Shown here one piece after another: positions 41,680 to 50,825 of a stretch of DNA of 64,000 nucleotides (its first letter is position 1; every line of letters begins with the position of its first letter). Under the pieces are notes generated by a model. The model had not been told where the DNA came from and ran no database searches. It saw only the letters and a list, made by a program, of their open reading frames with translations. The stretch comes from an uncultured Lachnospiraceae bacterium (GTDB lineage: Bacteria > Bacillota > Clostridia > Lachnospirales > Lachnospiraceae). Made by a program: the position numbers and the translations under genes. The stretch is taken from contig CAJTKK010000012.1 in NCBI GenBank assembly GCA_910576535.1, positions 1-64,000 on the forward strand, given 5' to 3'.

Positions 41680-42222
41680 ATGAAAATAGGAAACAGATTG
41701 AAGGAATTAAGAATACAAAAGGCATTAACCCAAGAAGAACTGGCAGACCGGTGCGAACTGTCCAAAGGCTTTATTTCCCAGCTAGAGAGAGATCTTACAT
41801 CCCCCTCCATTGCAACATTAGTGGATATCCTCCAATGCCTTGGCACAGACATCCAGGAATTCTTTGCCGAAAGCCCTAAGGAAGAACAGATTGTCTTCCA
41901 CGATTCGGATTATTTTGAAAAAGTGGACGAAGAACTGGGCAACACAGTGGAATGGATTATCCCCAATGCACAGAAAAATATTATGGAGCCGATCCGCCTT
42001 ACCCTAAAACCCGGCGGCTCCACCTACCCCGATAATCCCCACGAAGGGGAAGAATTCGGCTATGTGCTGTCCGGAAGCATTACGGTCGTAATGGGCAAAA
42101 AAGCAATACGGGCGAAAAAGGGGGAATCCTTTTACTTTATCCCTAACACGACCCATTACATAACGGCAAGCCCAAAAACAGGGGCTGTCATCTTATGGGT
42201 CAGTTCACCGCCCAGCTTTTAG
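41680..42222 (+). CDS. XRE-cupin regulator of polyamine transport
   Basis: A 180-residue regulator. The N-terminal helix-turn-helix (about 1-65) reads NRLKELRIQKALTQEELADRC then LSKGFISQLERDLTSPSIATLVDIL. The C-terminal half is a cupin barrel, with PGGSTYPDNPHEGEEFGYVLSG and KKGESFYFIPNTTHYI carrying the small-molecule-binding strands. This is the PuuR-like layout. It is the first gene before potABCD, 55 bases upstream of potA, so it probably senses polyamines and controls the operon. The Met of MKIGN is chosen; the upstream frame is not domain-like. Confidence 0.93.
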   Translation: MKIGNRLKELRIQKALTQEELADRCELSKGFISQLERDLTSPSIATLVDILQCLGTDIQEFFAESPKEEQIVFHDSDYFEKVDEELGNTVEWIIPNAQKNIMEPIRLTLKPGGSTYPDNPHEGEEFGYVLSGSITVVMGKKAIRAKKGESFYFIPNTTHYITASPKTGAVILWVSSPPSF

Positions 42223-42277
42223 ACGGCTGCGGTTATTTGCATTTACTTAAGAATATCATGTACCGGAGGTATCCAAG

Positions 42278-43351
42278 ATGAACAAAGAACTAATCAATCT
42301 GGCCGATATATCCAAATCCTATGACGGTGAAATGGTCCTGGATGAGCTGAACCTGAATATCCATGAAAATGAATTCCTGACACTTTTAGGTCCAAGCGGC
42401 TGCGGCAAGACGACGACACTGCGTATCCTCGGCGGTTTTGTAACCCCCGACATGGGCCGGGTTATTTTTGACGGGCAGGATATTACAAACCTTCCCCCAA
42501 ATAAACGCCAGCTAAATACCGTGTTCCAGAAATATGCCCTTTTTTCCCATATGAATATTGCGGAAAACATTGCCTTTGGGCTGAAAATAAAAAATAAACC
42601 GAAAACATACATAGACGATAAAATTAAATACGCCTTAAAACTGGTCAATCTGGAGGGTTTTGAAAAACGTATGCCGGATTCCCTCAGCGGCGGCCAACAG
42701 CAACGAATTGCTATTGCAAGAGCTATTGTCAATGAGCCAAAAGTTCTTCTTCTGGATGAACCTTTAGGCGCCCTTGACTTAAAGCTCCGCCAGGATATGC
42801 AATACGAACTGATCCGTCTGAAAAACGAACTGGGCATTACATTTATTTATGTTACCCACGACCAGGAAGAAGCCCTTACCATGTCCGATACCATTGTGGT
42901 CATGAACCAAGGTTATATCCAGCAGGTGGGTACGCCGGAAACCATTTATAACGAACCGGAAAATGCTTTTGTCGCCGATTTTATCGGAGACAGCAATATT
43001 ATTGATGCAGTCATGCTGGAAGATAAACTGGTTTCCATTCTGGGCGTCAAATTCGGCTGCGTGGATACCGGCTTCGGATGTAACAAACCGGTGGATGTGG
43101 TAATACGCCCGGAAGATGTGGAGCTGGTAAAACCGGAAGAGGGCACGCTGCAAGGAACGGTCACCCATCTTATTTTCAAAGGAGTGCATTACGAAATGGA
43201 AGTCATGGCAGGCGGTTTTGAATGGCTGGTGCATTCCACAGGCATGTTCCCCGTAGGCGCCAAAGTGGGCATTAAAGTTGACCCTTTCAACATCCAGATC
43301 ATGAACAAACCGGCATCGGAAGACGAGGAGGCGGCAGCAATTGAAGAATAA
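42278..43351 (+). CDS. potA: Spermidine/putrescine ABC transporter ATPase
   Basis: PotA drives polyamine import. The 357-residue protein has Walker A GPSGCGKTT (near 38-46), the Q loop, the signature LSGGQQQR, Walker B VLLLDEPLGALD and the switch His in VTHDQEEA. The C-terminal TOBE regulatory domain (about 270-345) fits the spermidine/putrescine subfamily. GGAGG precedes the ATG. It overlaps potB by 11 bases, so the operon is tightly coupled. Confidence 0.96.
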   Translation: MNKELINLADISKSYDGEMVLDELNLNIHENEFLTLLGPSGCGKTTTLRILGGFVTPDMGRVIFDGQDITNLPPNKRQLNTVFQKYALFSHMNIAENIAFGLKIKNKPKTYIDDKIKYALKLVNLEGFEKRMPDSLSGGQQQRIAIARAIVNEPKVLLLDEPLGALDLKLRQDMQYELIRLKNELGITFIYVTHDQEEALTMSDTIVVMNQGYIQQVGTPETIYNEPENAFVADFIGDSNIIDAVMLEDKLVSILGVKFGCVDTGFGCNKPVDVVIRPEDVELVKPEEGTLQGTVTHLIFKGVHYEMEVMAGGFEWLVHSTGMFPVGAKVGIKVDPFNIQIMNKPASEDEEAAAIEE

Positions 43352-44168
43352 CAGACTCACGGGGAAACTCCTTTCCTCACCATACATCGTCTGGGCTGTC
43401 ATTTTTATCATCGTCCCCCTTGGGATGGTATTTTATTATGGCCTGACAGATAAAACAGGAGCTTTCACAATAGACAACATAACAGCGGTCATGAGCGCGG
43501 AACATGCCAAAGCATTGTGGATATCCCTTGGCTTATCTTTGATAAGTACGGTTATCTGCTTTTTTCTGGCGTATCCTTTAGCCATGATACTGGCCAATAT
43601 GAATGTAAGCCAGCATAGCTTCATCGTACTGATTTTCATCCTTCCTATGTGGATGAATTTTCTGCTGCGTACTTTAGCATGGCAGACATTGCTGGAAAAA
43701 ACAGGGGTCATCAACAACATCCTCTCTTTCTTTCATTTGCCGGCATTGAATATCATTAACACCCCTTATGCCATTATCCTTGGCATGGTATATAACTTCC
43801 TGCCTTTTATGGTACTGCCCATTTATAATTCTCTGGTAAAAATTGACGCCAATGTGGTAAATGCGGCAAAAGACTTAGGCGCCAATAACATACAGACTTT
43901 TTTCAAGATCACTCTCCCGCTGTCTATCCCCGGCATCATCAGCGGGATTACCATGGTGTTCATCCCTGCCCTGACTACCTTTGTCATCAGCAAACTTTTA
44001 GGCGGCAGCAAAATACTTTTAATCGGGAATGTGATTGAAGAAGAATTCACCCAGGCCGGCAACTGGCATTTGGGAAGCGGCCTGTCCATTGTGCTGATGG
44101 TTTTCATTATTATTAATATGGCGGCTTCCGCTATCTTTGATAAAGACGGGGAGGGAAGCTTCTTATGA
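43341..44168 (+). CDS. potB: Spermidine/putrescine ABC transporter permease
   Basis: PotB is one of the two membrane subunits, 275 residues with six helices (the first at about 14-34). The inner-face EAA-like loop, with AAKDLGANNIQTFFKITLPLSIPGI, is the site that contacts PotA. The start is a TTG at 43341 with GGAGG nine bases upstream, which overlaps the potA stop. Length and first helix support this TTG; no ATG with a ribosome binding site is near. Confidence 0.95.
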   Translation: MKNNRLTGKLLSSPYIVWAVIFIIVPLGMVFYYGLTDKTGAFTIDNITAVMSAEHAKALWISLGLSLISTVICFFLAYPLAMILANMNVSQHSFIVLIFILPMWMNFLLRTLAWQTLLEKTGVINNILSFFHLPALNIINTPYAIILGMVYNFLPFMVLPIYNSLVKIDANVVNAAKDLGANNIQTFFKITLPLSIPGIISGITMVFIPALTTFVISKLLGGSKILLIGNVIEEEFTQAGNWHLGSGLSIVLMVFIIINMAASAIFDKDGEGSFL

Positions 44169-44935
44169 TGAAAATAACCGTGAAAAAAATATATATTTTT
44201 CTGATATTTGTTTTTCTATACGCGCCGATTGCCACATTGATGGCGCTTTCCTTCAATGCCAGCCGCACCCGGTCGAAATGGGGCGGATTCACATTGAAAT
44301 GGTATATTTCCCTGTTCGATAACCGGGAAATTATGCAGGCCTTATGGAACACCCTTTTTATTGCCCTAATATCTTCCCTGACAGCCGTTGTTATTGGCGC
44401 CATAGCATGTATTGCCATCCATAAAATGGGGAAACGGAAACGCGCCGTCATCATGGGCATAACCAACATACCGATGCTGAATGCGGATATTGTTACAGGG
44501 ATTTCCCTTATGCTCCTTTTCATCAGTTTTGGAGTCAAATTCGGTATGGGCACTATCCTGTTAGCTCACATTACTTTTAATATCCCCTACGTGATTTTAT
44601 GCATCATGCCCCGGATGAAACAACTGAACCCAAGCACTTACGAGGCCGCCTTAGATCTCGGGGCGTCCCCTGTCCATGCTTTTTTTAAGGTAGTCTTCCC
44701 GGATATTTTTCCCGGTGTGCTATCTGGTTTCCTTATGGCTTTTACGATGTCCCTGGACGACTTTATCATTACTCATTTTACCAAAGGGGCCGGTGTGGAT
44801 ACTCTTTCCACCAAGATCTATACCGAAGTCAAAAAAGGGATCAAACCGGAAATGTATGCCTTATCAGCCATTATTTTTGTCACGGTGCTTCTGCTCTTAT
44901 TCCTTATCAATAAAGCGCCGAAAGAAAAAGTTTAG
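44165..44935 (+). CDS. potC: Spermidine/putrescine ABC transporter permease
   Basis: PotC is the second membrane subunit, 256 residues with six helices. The EAA-like loop reads YEAALDLGASPVHAFFKVVFPDIFPGV. SFNASRTRSKWGGFTLKWY after helix 1 is typical of PotC. Two ATG codons stand in a row; the first overlaps the potB stop (ATGA), with GGGAGGG upstream. It is followed by potD after about 30 bases. Confidence 0.95.
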   Translation: MMKITVKKIYIFLIFVFLYAPIATLMALSFNASRTRSKWGGFTLKWYISLFDNREIMQALWNTLFIALISSLTAVVIGAIACIAIHKMGKRKRAVIMGITNIPMLNADIVTGISLMLLFISFGVKFGMGTILLAHITFNIPYVILCIMPRMKQLNPSTYEAALDLGASPVHAFFKVVFPDIFPGVLSGFLMAFTMSLDDFIITHFTKGAGVDTLSTKIYTEVKKGIKPEMYALSAIIFVTVLLLLFLINKAPKEKV

Positions 44936-44966
44936 ACAAAATAACAGAACACGAGGAGGAATCAAA

Positions 44967-46037
44967 ATGAAATTCAGAATCAGCAAACTATTCTTTCTGC
45001 CCATATGCGCCATCTTCTTTTTATTTTCTTCAGGCTGTGGAAATGCCGCCGGTAACGAAAACGGGGAAGTCGTCGTATATAACTGGGGGGAATACCTCGA
45101 TCCGGAAGCCATAAGCCTTTTTGAAGAGGAAACAGGCATCCAAGTCATTTACGATGAGTTTGAAACCAATGAAATCATGTTCCCAAAAGTAGAGGCCGGG
45201 GCTACGCAATATGACGTAATCTGCCCCTCCGACTATATGATCCAGAAAATGATTGAAAATGATTTGCTGGCAGAACTTAATTTTGACAATATCCCTAATG
45301 CCAAAGCAAATATCGGTACGCAGTACTGGGACAGATCGGAAGAATTTGATCCTGATAACAAATACTCCGTCCCTTACTGCTGGGGTACTGTAGGCATCCT
45401 CTACAATAAAACCATGGTCGATGAGCCTATTGACAGTTGGACTGTTCTTTGGGATGAAAAGTACCAGGACAATATTTTAATGCAGGATTCCGTTAGAGAT
45501 GCTTTTATGGTCGGCCTGAAGCTGAATGGCTATTCCATGAACTCCACCGATGCCGGCGAACTGGAAACTGCAAAAAACTCCTTAATCCAGCAAAAACCTT
45601 TGGTTCAGGCTTATGTAGTAGACCAGGTAAGAGATAAAATGATCGGCAACGAGGCGGCCATCGGCGTAATCTATTCCGGGGAAGCCATCTATACCCAACG
45701 GGAAAACCCTGACCTGGAATATGTTATCCCAAAAGAAGGAACCAATGTATGGATTGATTCCTGGGTCATTGCCAAAAATGCGCCCAATAAGGAAAACGGA
45801 GAAAAATTCATTGATTTCATGTGCCGCCCTGAAATCGCCCTAATGAATTTTGAATATATCACCTACTCTACCCCGAACGATGCGGCCAGGGATTTGATTG
45901 AAGACGATGATATCCGTAACTCACCGATCGCTTTCCCCGATTTGAACCAGTTCCAGAACCTGGAAACTTTCCAGTATCTGGGTGAAGAAGCGGATCAAAT
46001 GTATAACAGCCTTTGGAAAGAAGTAAAGTCAGAATAA
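44967..46037 (+). CDS. potD: Polyamine-binding lipoprotein PotD
   Basis: PotD is the substrate-binding protein that gives the importer its specificity. The 356-residue protein has a signal peptide and lipobox (FSSGCGN), so it is lipid-anchored outside. The mature part starts VVVYNWGEYLDPEAISLFEEETG, the PotD/PotF signature (shown in part), and further on has YDVICPSDYMIQKMI and the polyamine pocket residues around WIDSWVIAKNAP. AGGAGGA precedes the ATG. It is the last gene of the operon and is followed by a terminator. Confidence 0.96.
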   Translation: MKFRISKLFFLPICAIFFLFSSGCGNAAGNENGEVVVYNWGEYLDPEAISLFEEETGIQVIYDEFETNEIMFPKVEAGATQYDVICPSDYMIQKMIENDLLAELNFDNIPNAKANIGTQYWDRSEEFDPDNKYSVPYCWGTVGILYNKTMVDEPIDSWTVLWDEKYQDNILMQDSVRDAFMVGLKLNGYSMNSTDAGELETAKNSLIQQKPLVQAYVVDQVRDKMIGNEAAIGVIYSGEAIYTQRENPDLEYVIPKEGTNVWIDSWVIAKNAPNKENGEKFIDFMCRPEIALMNFEYITYSTPNDAARDLIEDDDIRNSPIAFPDLNQFQNLETFQYLGEEADQMYNSLWKEVKSE

Positions 46038-46056
46038 AAAGCAGATGAAAGAAACA

Positions 46057-46078
46057 GCCCCGCTTAAAACAGCGGGGC
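46057..46078. terminator. Terminator between potD and proA, likely bidirectional
   Basis: GCCCCGCT and AGCGGGGC form a perfect eight-base-pair stem with a six-base loop, 20 bases after potD and about 50 bases after the convergent fthC-proA gene. The T-runs are weak on both sides (ATTATCTT on plus, TGTTTCTTT on minus). Confidence 0.65.
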
Positions 46079-46125
46079 ATTATCTTGCAAATTCTTTCTC
46101 CACTTTCTGCCGGACGGGAGTACTT

Positions 46126-47964
46126 TTAAGGGCGTATCTGCCCATTTCCTTCTATCGTATATTTATAAGAAGTCAGCTCCTTCAGCCCCATGGGACCCCT
46201 GGCATGCATTTTCTGGGTGCTGATCCCTATTTCCGCCCCGAAACCAAATTCAAAACCATCCGTAAAGCGGGTTGACGCATTCACATATACGCAGGCTGCA
46301 TCCACTTCATTTAAAAACTTATCGGCATTTTCCTTATTTTCTGTTATGATCGCTTCGGAATGCTTTGTGCTATATTGGTTAATATGGGCAATCGCCTCTT
46401 CCATGTCATCCACTGTCTTTATGGATACTATATAATCCAGATATTCCCTGCCATAGTCCTCTTGCTGCGCCATCAAAGCATCTTCTATGATCCCGCATAC
46501 TGTTTCATCCCCACGCATTTCTACATGCTTTTCCTTCAAGGCCTGCGCCAGCATTGGCAAAAAGCTGTCTTTTATGGCTTTATGGATCACCAATGATTCA
46601 CAGGCATTGCAGACGCCGATGCGCTGTGTCTTTGCATTGATAATAATGGGAAGCGCTTTGTCAAAGTCTGCCGACTCGTCCACATAAATATGACAGTTCC
46701 CTGTTCCTGTCTCAATCACCGGAATGGTACTGTTTTCCACCACGCTGCGGATTAATCCTGCTCCGCCTCTGGGAATCAGGACATCCACATATTGGTTCAA
46801 CCTCATAAAGCGTGAAGTGATTTCCCGGTCCGTGCTTTCAATCAATTGAATGGCATCTTCACAAATCCCCTGTTCCCTCAAAGCCTTCCGTATTGACGCA
46901 GTCACTGCAATATTCGATCTCAGGGCATCGCTTCCCCCCTTTAAAATTACCGCATTGCCGGACTGGAAACAAAGCCCGAAAGCATCTGCCGTTACATTAG
47001 GGCGGGATTCATAAATAATGCCGATGACACCGAAAGGCACCCTTTTTTTCCGGATGGTCAATCCATTGGGCCGGGTAAACGTTTCCAATACCTCCCCTAC
47101 CGGGTCCTCTAAATTTGCTACTTGCCTTAACCCCTCCGCCATTGCATGGATCCTTTCCCCGCTTAAGCGCAGACGGTCTATCATCCCGGGATGCATACCG
47201 TTTGCCTCCCCTTGCCTGATATCCTCCGCATTCTCTTCCAAAATATACTCTGTATCAGCAATTAACCCTTCTGCTGCCGCTAAAAGCATCTGCCTTTTCT
47301 TTTCCGCCGGCAGCTTCTGTAATAGATACTTTGCTTCTGCCGCTTTTTTTCCCATCCGTTCTAAATCCATGCCCCTATCCTTTCCGCTTCTTTTACTTTC
47401 ATAAATGCCTGTTTCCGTCACTATCCTATCCGCCTTCTTATCATATTGGCCCGCCGGAATCCTCTCCTGCACCTGACAGGCGAAGCATACCCCGATAGCC
47501 GGGATGCCCGGAAATTTTTCCAGATACCTGTCATAATACCCCTTCCCATAGCCAATCCTGTTCCCTTCCCGGTCAAAAGCGCTTCCCGGCATCAGCATCA
47601 GACATTGATTTCCGTCTGCTTCTTCCTGAGTAAACAGTCTGTCTGTTTTTGCTACCGGTTCTTTTATCCCGCAATATCCTTCCCTTAAATCTTTTGTAGA
47701 ATAAATGCGGTAAAAGTCCATGTGATCCCCTTTTACCCTGGGACAGTATACCCGCTTTCCTTCCCCCAAAGCTTTCCTGATCAAGCCTCCTATATCCGCT
47801 TCGCTCTGATAGGCCGCATAAACGAGCAGAATATCCGCATTCCGGTACCAATGGGTTCCCATAATATGTTCCGTAATGGCGCAGCTTTTTTTATTCCGTT
47901 CTTCCTTATCCATCCCGTTCCGGAGCATTAATGCCCTTTTCCTAATGCGTGCTTTTGTCTCCAT
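46126..47964 (-). CDS. proA: Fusion: 5-formyltetrahydrofolate cyclo-ligase and gamma-glutamyl phosphate reductase (ProA)
   Basis: One uninterrupted frame of 612 residues joins two normally separate enzymes. Residues 1 to about 195 are 5-formyl-THF cyclo-ligase, with LMPGSAFDREGNRIGYGKGYYDRYL, its ATP/folate motif. Residues 199-612 are ProA, which reduces gamma-glutamyl phosphate in proline synthesis, with the catalytic Cys in RIGVCNACESLVIH and FGFGAEIGISTQKMHARGPMG near the end; this half has normal ProA length. The join is YESKRSGKDRG, then MDLERMG. The Met at 47370 has AAAGGA seven bases upstream, so a free ProA could also be made. The gene overlaps the DUF896 gene and lies near proB. Confidence 0.93.
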   Translation of the reverse strand: METKARIRKRALMLRNGMDKEERNKKSCAITEHIMGTHWYRNADILLVYAAYQSEADIGGLIRKALGEGKRVYCPRVKGDHMDFYRIYSTKDLREGYCGIKEPVAKTDRLFTQEEADGNQCLMLMPGSAFDREGNRIGYGKGYYDRYLEKFPGIPAIGVCFACQVQERIPAGQYDKKADRIVTETGIYESKRSGKDRGMDLERMGKKAAEAKYLLQKLPAEKKRQMLLAAAEGLIADTEYILEENAEDIRQGEANGMHPGMIDRLRLSGERIHAMAEGLRQVANLEDPVGEVLETFTRPNGLTIRKKRVPFGVIGIIYESRPNVTADAFGLCFQSGNAVILKGGSDALRSNIAVTASIRKALREQGICEDAIQLIESTDREITSRFMRLNQYVDVLIPRGGAGLIRSVVENSTIPVIETGTGNCHIYVDESADFDKALPIIINAKTQRIGVCNACESLVIHKAIKDSFLPMLAQALKEKHVEMRGDETVCGIIEDALMAQQEDYGREYLDYIVSIKTVDDMEEAIAHINQYSTKHSEAIITENKENADKFLNEVDAACVYVNASTRFTDGFEFGFGAEIGISTQKMHARGPMGLKELTSYKYTIEGNGQIRP

Positions 47965-48169
47965 ATTTTTCTCCCAGGTTTGTAATGGAGCCGTCTTTTT
48001 CCTGAATATCTATCTGGTTTAATTGTCCTCTAAGGCTGGCGCGCACATTGGCAACATATTCGCTGCGCAGCCTGCCCTGTTCTTTCTTTTCCTCTTCCGT
48101 CAGTCCTTCGGCTTTGGATTTACGGTATAGCTCATTAATCCGCGCAATTTTCACTTCCATGCTGTCCAT
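47942..48169 (-). CDS. DUF896 (UPF0291) family protein
   Basis: A 75-residue cytoplasmic protein of the YnzC family, whose role is not established. The family signature is clear: MEVKIARINELYRKSKAEGLT and EEKKEQGRLRSEYVANVRASL, a two-helix hairpin. GGAGAAGG precedes the first ATG. It lies between proB (33 bases upstream) and the fthC-proA fusion (overlap of 23 bases), so it is part of the proline operon transcript. Relatives in Bacillus are in stress-response contexts, which may not apply here. Confidence 0.92.
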   Translation of the reverse strand: MDSMEVKIARINELYRKSKAEGLTEEEKKEQGRLRSEYVANVRASLRGQLNQIDIQEKDGSITNLGEKYGDKSTH

Positions 48170-48202
48170 TTTTCCTTCTCCTTTTCCTTTGACAGTTGCC
48201 GT

Positions 48203-49084
48203 CTATGAATGCATTTTCTCTACAAATTCCGGCAAGTCAAAATACGTGTTCTGATTGCCTACAAATAAGGTGCCGATATCCTGCCCGTCCAAAATACGGT
48301 GCAGCGCTTTGATATCCTTGCTATTGGCAATAACCATATCAATATTGGAGCTTGTGGCTATTTTTGCCGCAACCAGTTTCGTATTCATCCCCCCGGTTCC
48401 CACATTGCTGCCGGTAGACGGCTTGCCCATTTCCATTAATTCGCTGCTTAATTCTTCCACTACTTGAATGAATTCCGCATCTTTATTTTTCCTTGGGTCA
48501 TCCGTATAAAGCCCGTCAATATCCGACAGCAGGATCAAAAGATCTGCCTCCACTAATGCGGCCACAATAGCCGAGAGGCTGTCATTATCACCAAATTCAA
48601 TTTCATAAGTAGCGACCGTATCATTTTCATTCACAATGGGAACCACCCCTAATTTAAAAAGTTCTGAAAATGTATTGTGGGCATTATATCTGTTTAAATT
48701 ATCGACAATGGTATTCTTGGTCATTAATATTTGAGCTGCCACCTGGTTATATTCCGCAAAAATTTTCTGGTATATCATCATCAGCCTGGCTTGCCCTATA
48801 GCGGCACATGCTTGTTTCTCTGCAATTGTCCGCTCCCCTGGCTGGCAGGAATCTTTCAGATGTACCGCTTTTCTTCCCACGGCAATCGCGCCGGAAGTGA
48901 CAAGCGCCACATCCTTCCCTTTATTGCGCATATCACAAAGTTCCCTGACAAGGACATCCAGCTTTGTGTAATCCAGATCCCCTGTTTCCGGATGCTGCAG
49001 GGAAGAAGACCCTATTTTTACTACAATTCTTTTTTTATCTTTTAGTCTCTGCCTAAAAGAGACACAACTAGCGCTTTCCTTCAT
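48203..49084 (-). CDS. proB: Glutamate 5-kinase, short form without PUA domain
   Basis: ProB phosphorylates glutamate, the first step of proline synthesis. The 293-residue protein has VVKIGSSSL at the start, ALVTSGAIAVGRKAV, the feedback and substrate site NENDTVATYEIEFGDNDSLSAIVA, LLSDIDGLYTDDPR and GTGGMNTKLVAA. It ends near residue 290, without the C-terminal PUA domain of the long forms; this is a normal variant in Firmicutes. The start codon has GGGG 13 bases upstream, which is long. It heads the order proB, DUF896, fthC-proA. Confidence 0.95.
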   Translation of the reverse strand: MKESASCVSFRQRLKDKKRIVVKIGSSSLQHPETGDLDYTKLDVLVRELCDMRNKGKDVALVTSGAIAVGRKAVHLKDSCQPGERTIAEKQACAAIGQARLMMIYQKIFAEYNQVAAQILMTKNTIVDNLNRYNAHNTFSELFKLGVVPIVNENDTVATYEIEFGDNDSLSAIVAALVEADLLILLSDIDGLYTDDPRKNKDAEFIQVVEELSSELMEMGKPSTGSNVGTGGMNTKLVAAKIATSSNIDMVIANSKDIKALHRILDGQDIGTLFVGNQNTYFDLPEFVEKMHS

Positions 49085-49138
49085 GAACTATATTTTGCCC
49101 CTTTCTTCTCTTTCTCTTTTTCGTGCATCTATCATTGC

Positions 49139-50821
49139 CTATTGATCTTTGGCAGGAAACGGCCGGTATACCCGGGCAATCTGTTCTGCCATACGGATGC
49201 CGTCCATAGCTGCCGACATAATTCCTCCGGCATATCCTGCCCCTTCCCCGCATGGATACAAACCGGTAATTTCAGACTGTCCTCTTTCATCCCGCCGGAT
49301 ACGGATAGGGGACGACGTCCTGCTCTCTATGCCTGACAAAATTACATTTTCTGCCCCAAATCCCGGAATTTTCCGGTTAAAATCTTCCATCCCCTCCACA
49401 AAGGCACGGTTTAATGCATCCGGCAAAATGTCATGGACATTGCCAAATCCCCATTCCCCTTTCACTTGAGGGGCATACTGCCCAAGGCTTCCGTTCCCTT
49501 CTTCTTTCTTTTCCGCATCTGCTTTTTGCACTGCTTTCTTAAAATCCCCGTAATACTCTACCGGCACCTTTCCATGACCGGCCGCATACGCCCGTTCTTC
49601 CAGTTTCCGCTGGAACGCAATCCCCCCAAGAGGATGGCCGCTTCCATAATCCTCCGGCGATACAGAGACAATGACCGCGCTATTCGCATTTAACCCGTCC
49701 CGCTTGCTGTAACTCATCCCATTTACCGCCAGCCGCCCTTCCTCGGAAGAAGCGTTTACCACATATCCCCCCGGACACATACAGAAGGAATAAACGCTTC
49801 TCCCTTCCTTTGTCTGTGCAGTCAATTTATAAGAAGCCGGCGGTAAAAACTCCGGTTTTGCCGCCCCATACTGGGAATGGTTCACCAGCCATTGGGGATG
49901 CTCTACCCGGAACCCTACGGCAAAAGCTTTCGCTTCCATCGGTATGTTTTTTTGATATAGCATTTCAAAGGTATCCCTTGCGCTATGCCCGATTGCCAGC
50001 ACTGCTGTATCCGTTTCTATTGTTTCCCTGACAACTGTCCCGGCCCTGGAAGCTCCTTCCTGCACACGCCTTTCTACGGTTACTTCCTTGATTCTGCCGC
50101 TTTCGATGCATAAATCCGTCATTTTCGTACAAAAATGGATCTCGCCTCCATACGCCGTTATTTTTTCTCGCATATTTTTCACTACATCCGTTAAAATATC
50201 CGTTCCTATATGGGGCTTTCCTTCATATAAAATGTTCTCCGGAGCCCCAGCCTCTACAAAAATAGACAATACTTCCCTGCTTCTTCCTTCTTTGTCTTTT
50301 ACTAATGTATTTAATTTCCCATCGGAAAAAGTTCCTGCCCCGCCTTCCCCGAACTGTACATTGCACTCTTTGTCCAAACGCCCCGTCCGCCAGAATTCTT
50401 CCGCCTTCCTGCGTCTATGGTCTACATCCATCCCCCGTTCCAGTATTATAGGACGGTAACCATATCTGGCAAGCATATACCCGCAAAACAGCCCTGCAGG
50501 CCCTGCCCCTACAATCACCGGCCTATGTTTCATATCTTGTTCCCCTGAAACCGGAAAACAATATTTCACCGGGTTCACCACGCTAACCTGGTTCCCCTTT
50601 ATTCTTTTTATTATTTCCTGTTCTTTTAAACCGCTTACATCCACCGTATACGAATAAAAAATATCCGGCTTTTTTCTCGCGTCAATGGAACACTTTACAA
50701 TCTCAAAACAAAAAGATGTATTTTCTTTTATTTTTAAAATTTTTCTTATTTTGTTTTCCAAAAGTTTTTCTTTTGCCTCGTCCGCTCCCGGCTTAAGCTT
50801 GATCTGACTGATCCGTATCAT
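49139..50821 (-). CDS. FAD-dependent oxidoreductase, COG2509 type
   Basis: A flavoprotein of 560 residues with unknown substrate. It opens with a small alpha-beta domain (1-80), then the FAD-binding GAGPAGLFCGYMLARYGYRPIILERG (shown in part), CNVQFGEGGAGTFSDGKL, FCMCPGGYVVNASSEEG and the closing GLYPCGEGAGYAGGIMSAAMDG. The family is widespread in clostridia and uncharacterised. The Met of MIRIS has AAGGAG nine bases upstream. It lies four bases after the next flavoprotein gene, so the two are co-transcribed. Confidence 0.9.
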   Translation of the reverse strand: MIRISQIKLKPGADEAKEKLLENKIRKILKIKENTSFCFEIVKCSIDARKKPDIFYSYTVDVSGLKEQEIIKRIKGNQVSVVNPVKYCFPVSGEQDMKHRPVIVGAGPAGLFCGYMLARYGYRPIILERGMDVDHRRRKAEEFWRTGRLDKECNVQFGEGGAGTFSDGKLNTLVKDKEGRSREVLSIFVEAGAPENILYEGKPHIGTDILTDVVKNMREKITAYGGEIHFCTKMTDLCIESGRIKEVTVERRVQEGASRAGTVVRETIETDTAVLAIGHSARDTFEMLYQKNIPMEAKAFAVGFRVEHPQWLVNHSQYGAAKPEFLPPASYKLTAQTKEGRSVYSFCMCPGGYVVNASSEEGRLAVNGMSYSKRDGLNANSAVIVSVSPEDYGSGHPLGGIAFQRKLEERAYAAGHGKVPVEYYGDFKKAVQKADAEKKEEGNGSLGQYAPQVKGEWGFGNVHDILPDALNRAFVEGMEDFNRKIPGFGAENVILSGIESRTSSPIRIRRDERGQSEITGLYPCGEGAGYAGGIMSAAMDGIRMAEQIARVYRPFPAKDQ

Positions 50822-50825
50822 ATTC

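Noticed and set aside
42319..43411. Two antisense frames of 172 and 210 codons over potA
   Set aside because: potA is certain by its motifs, and the antisense products resemble nothing.
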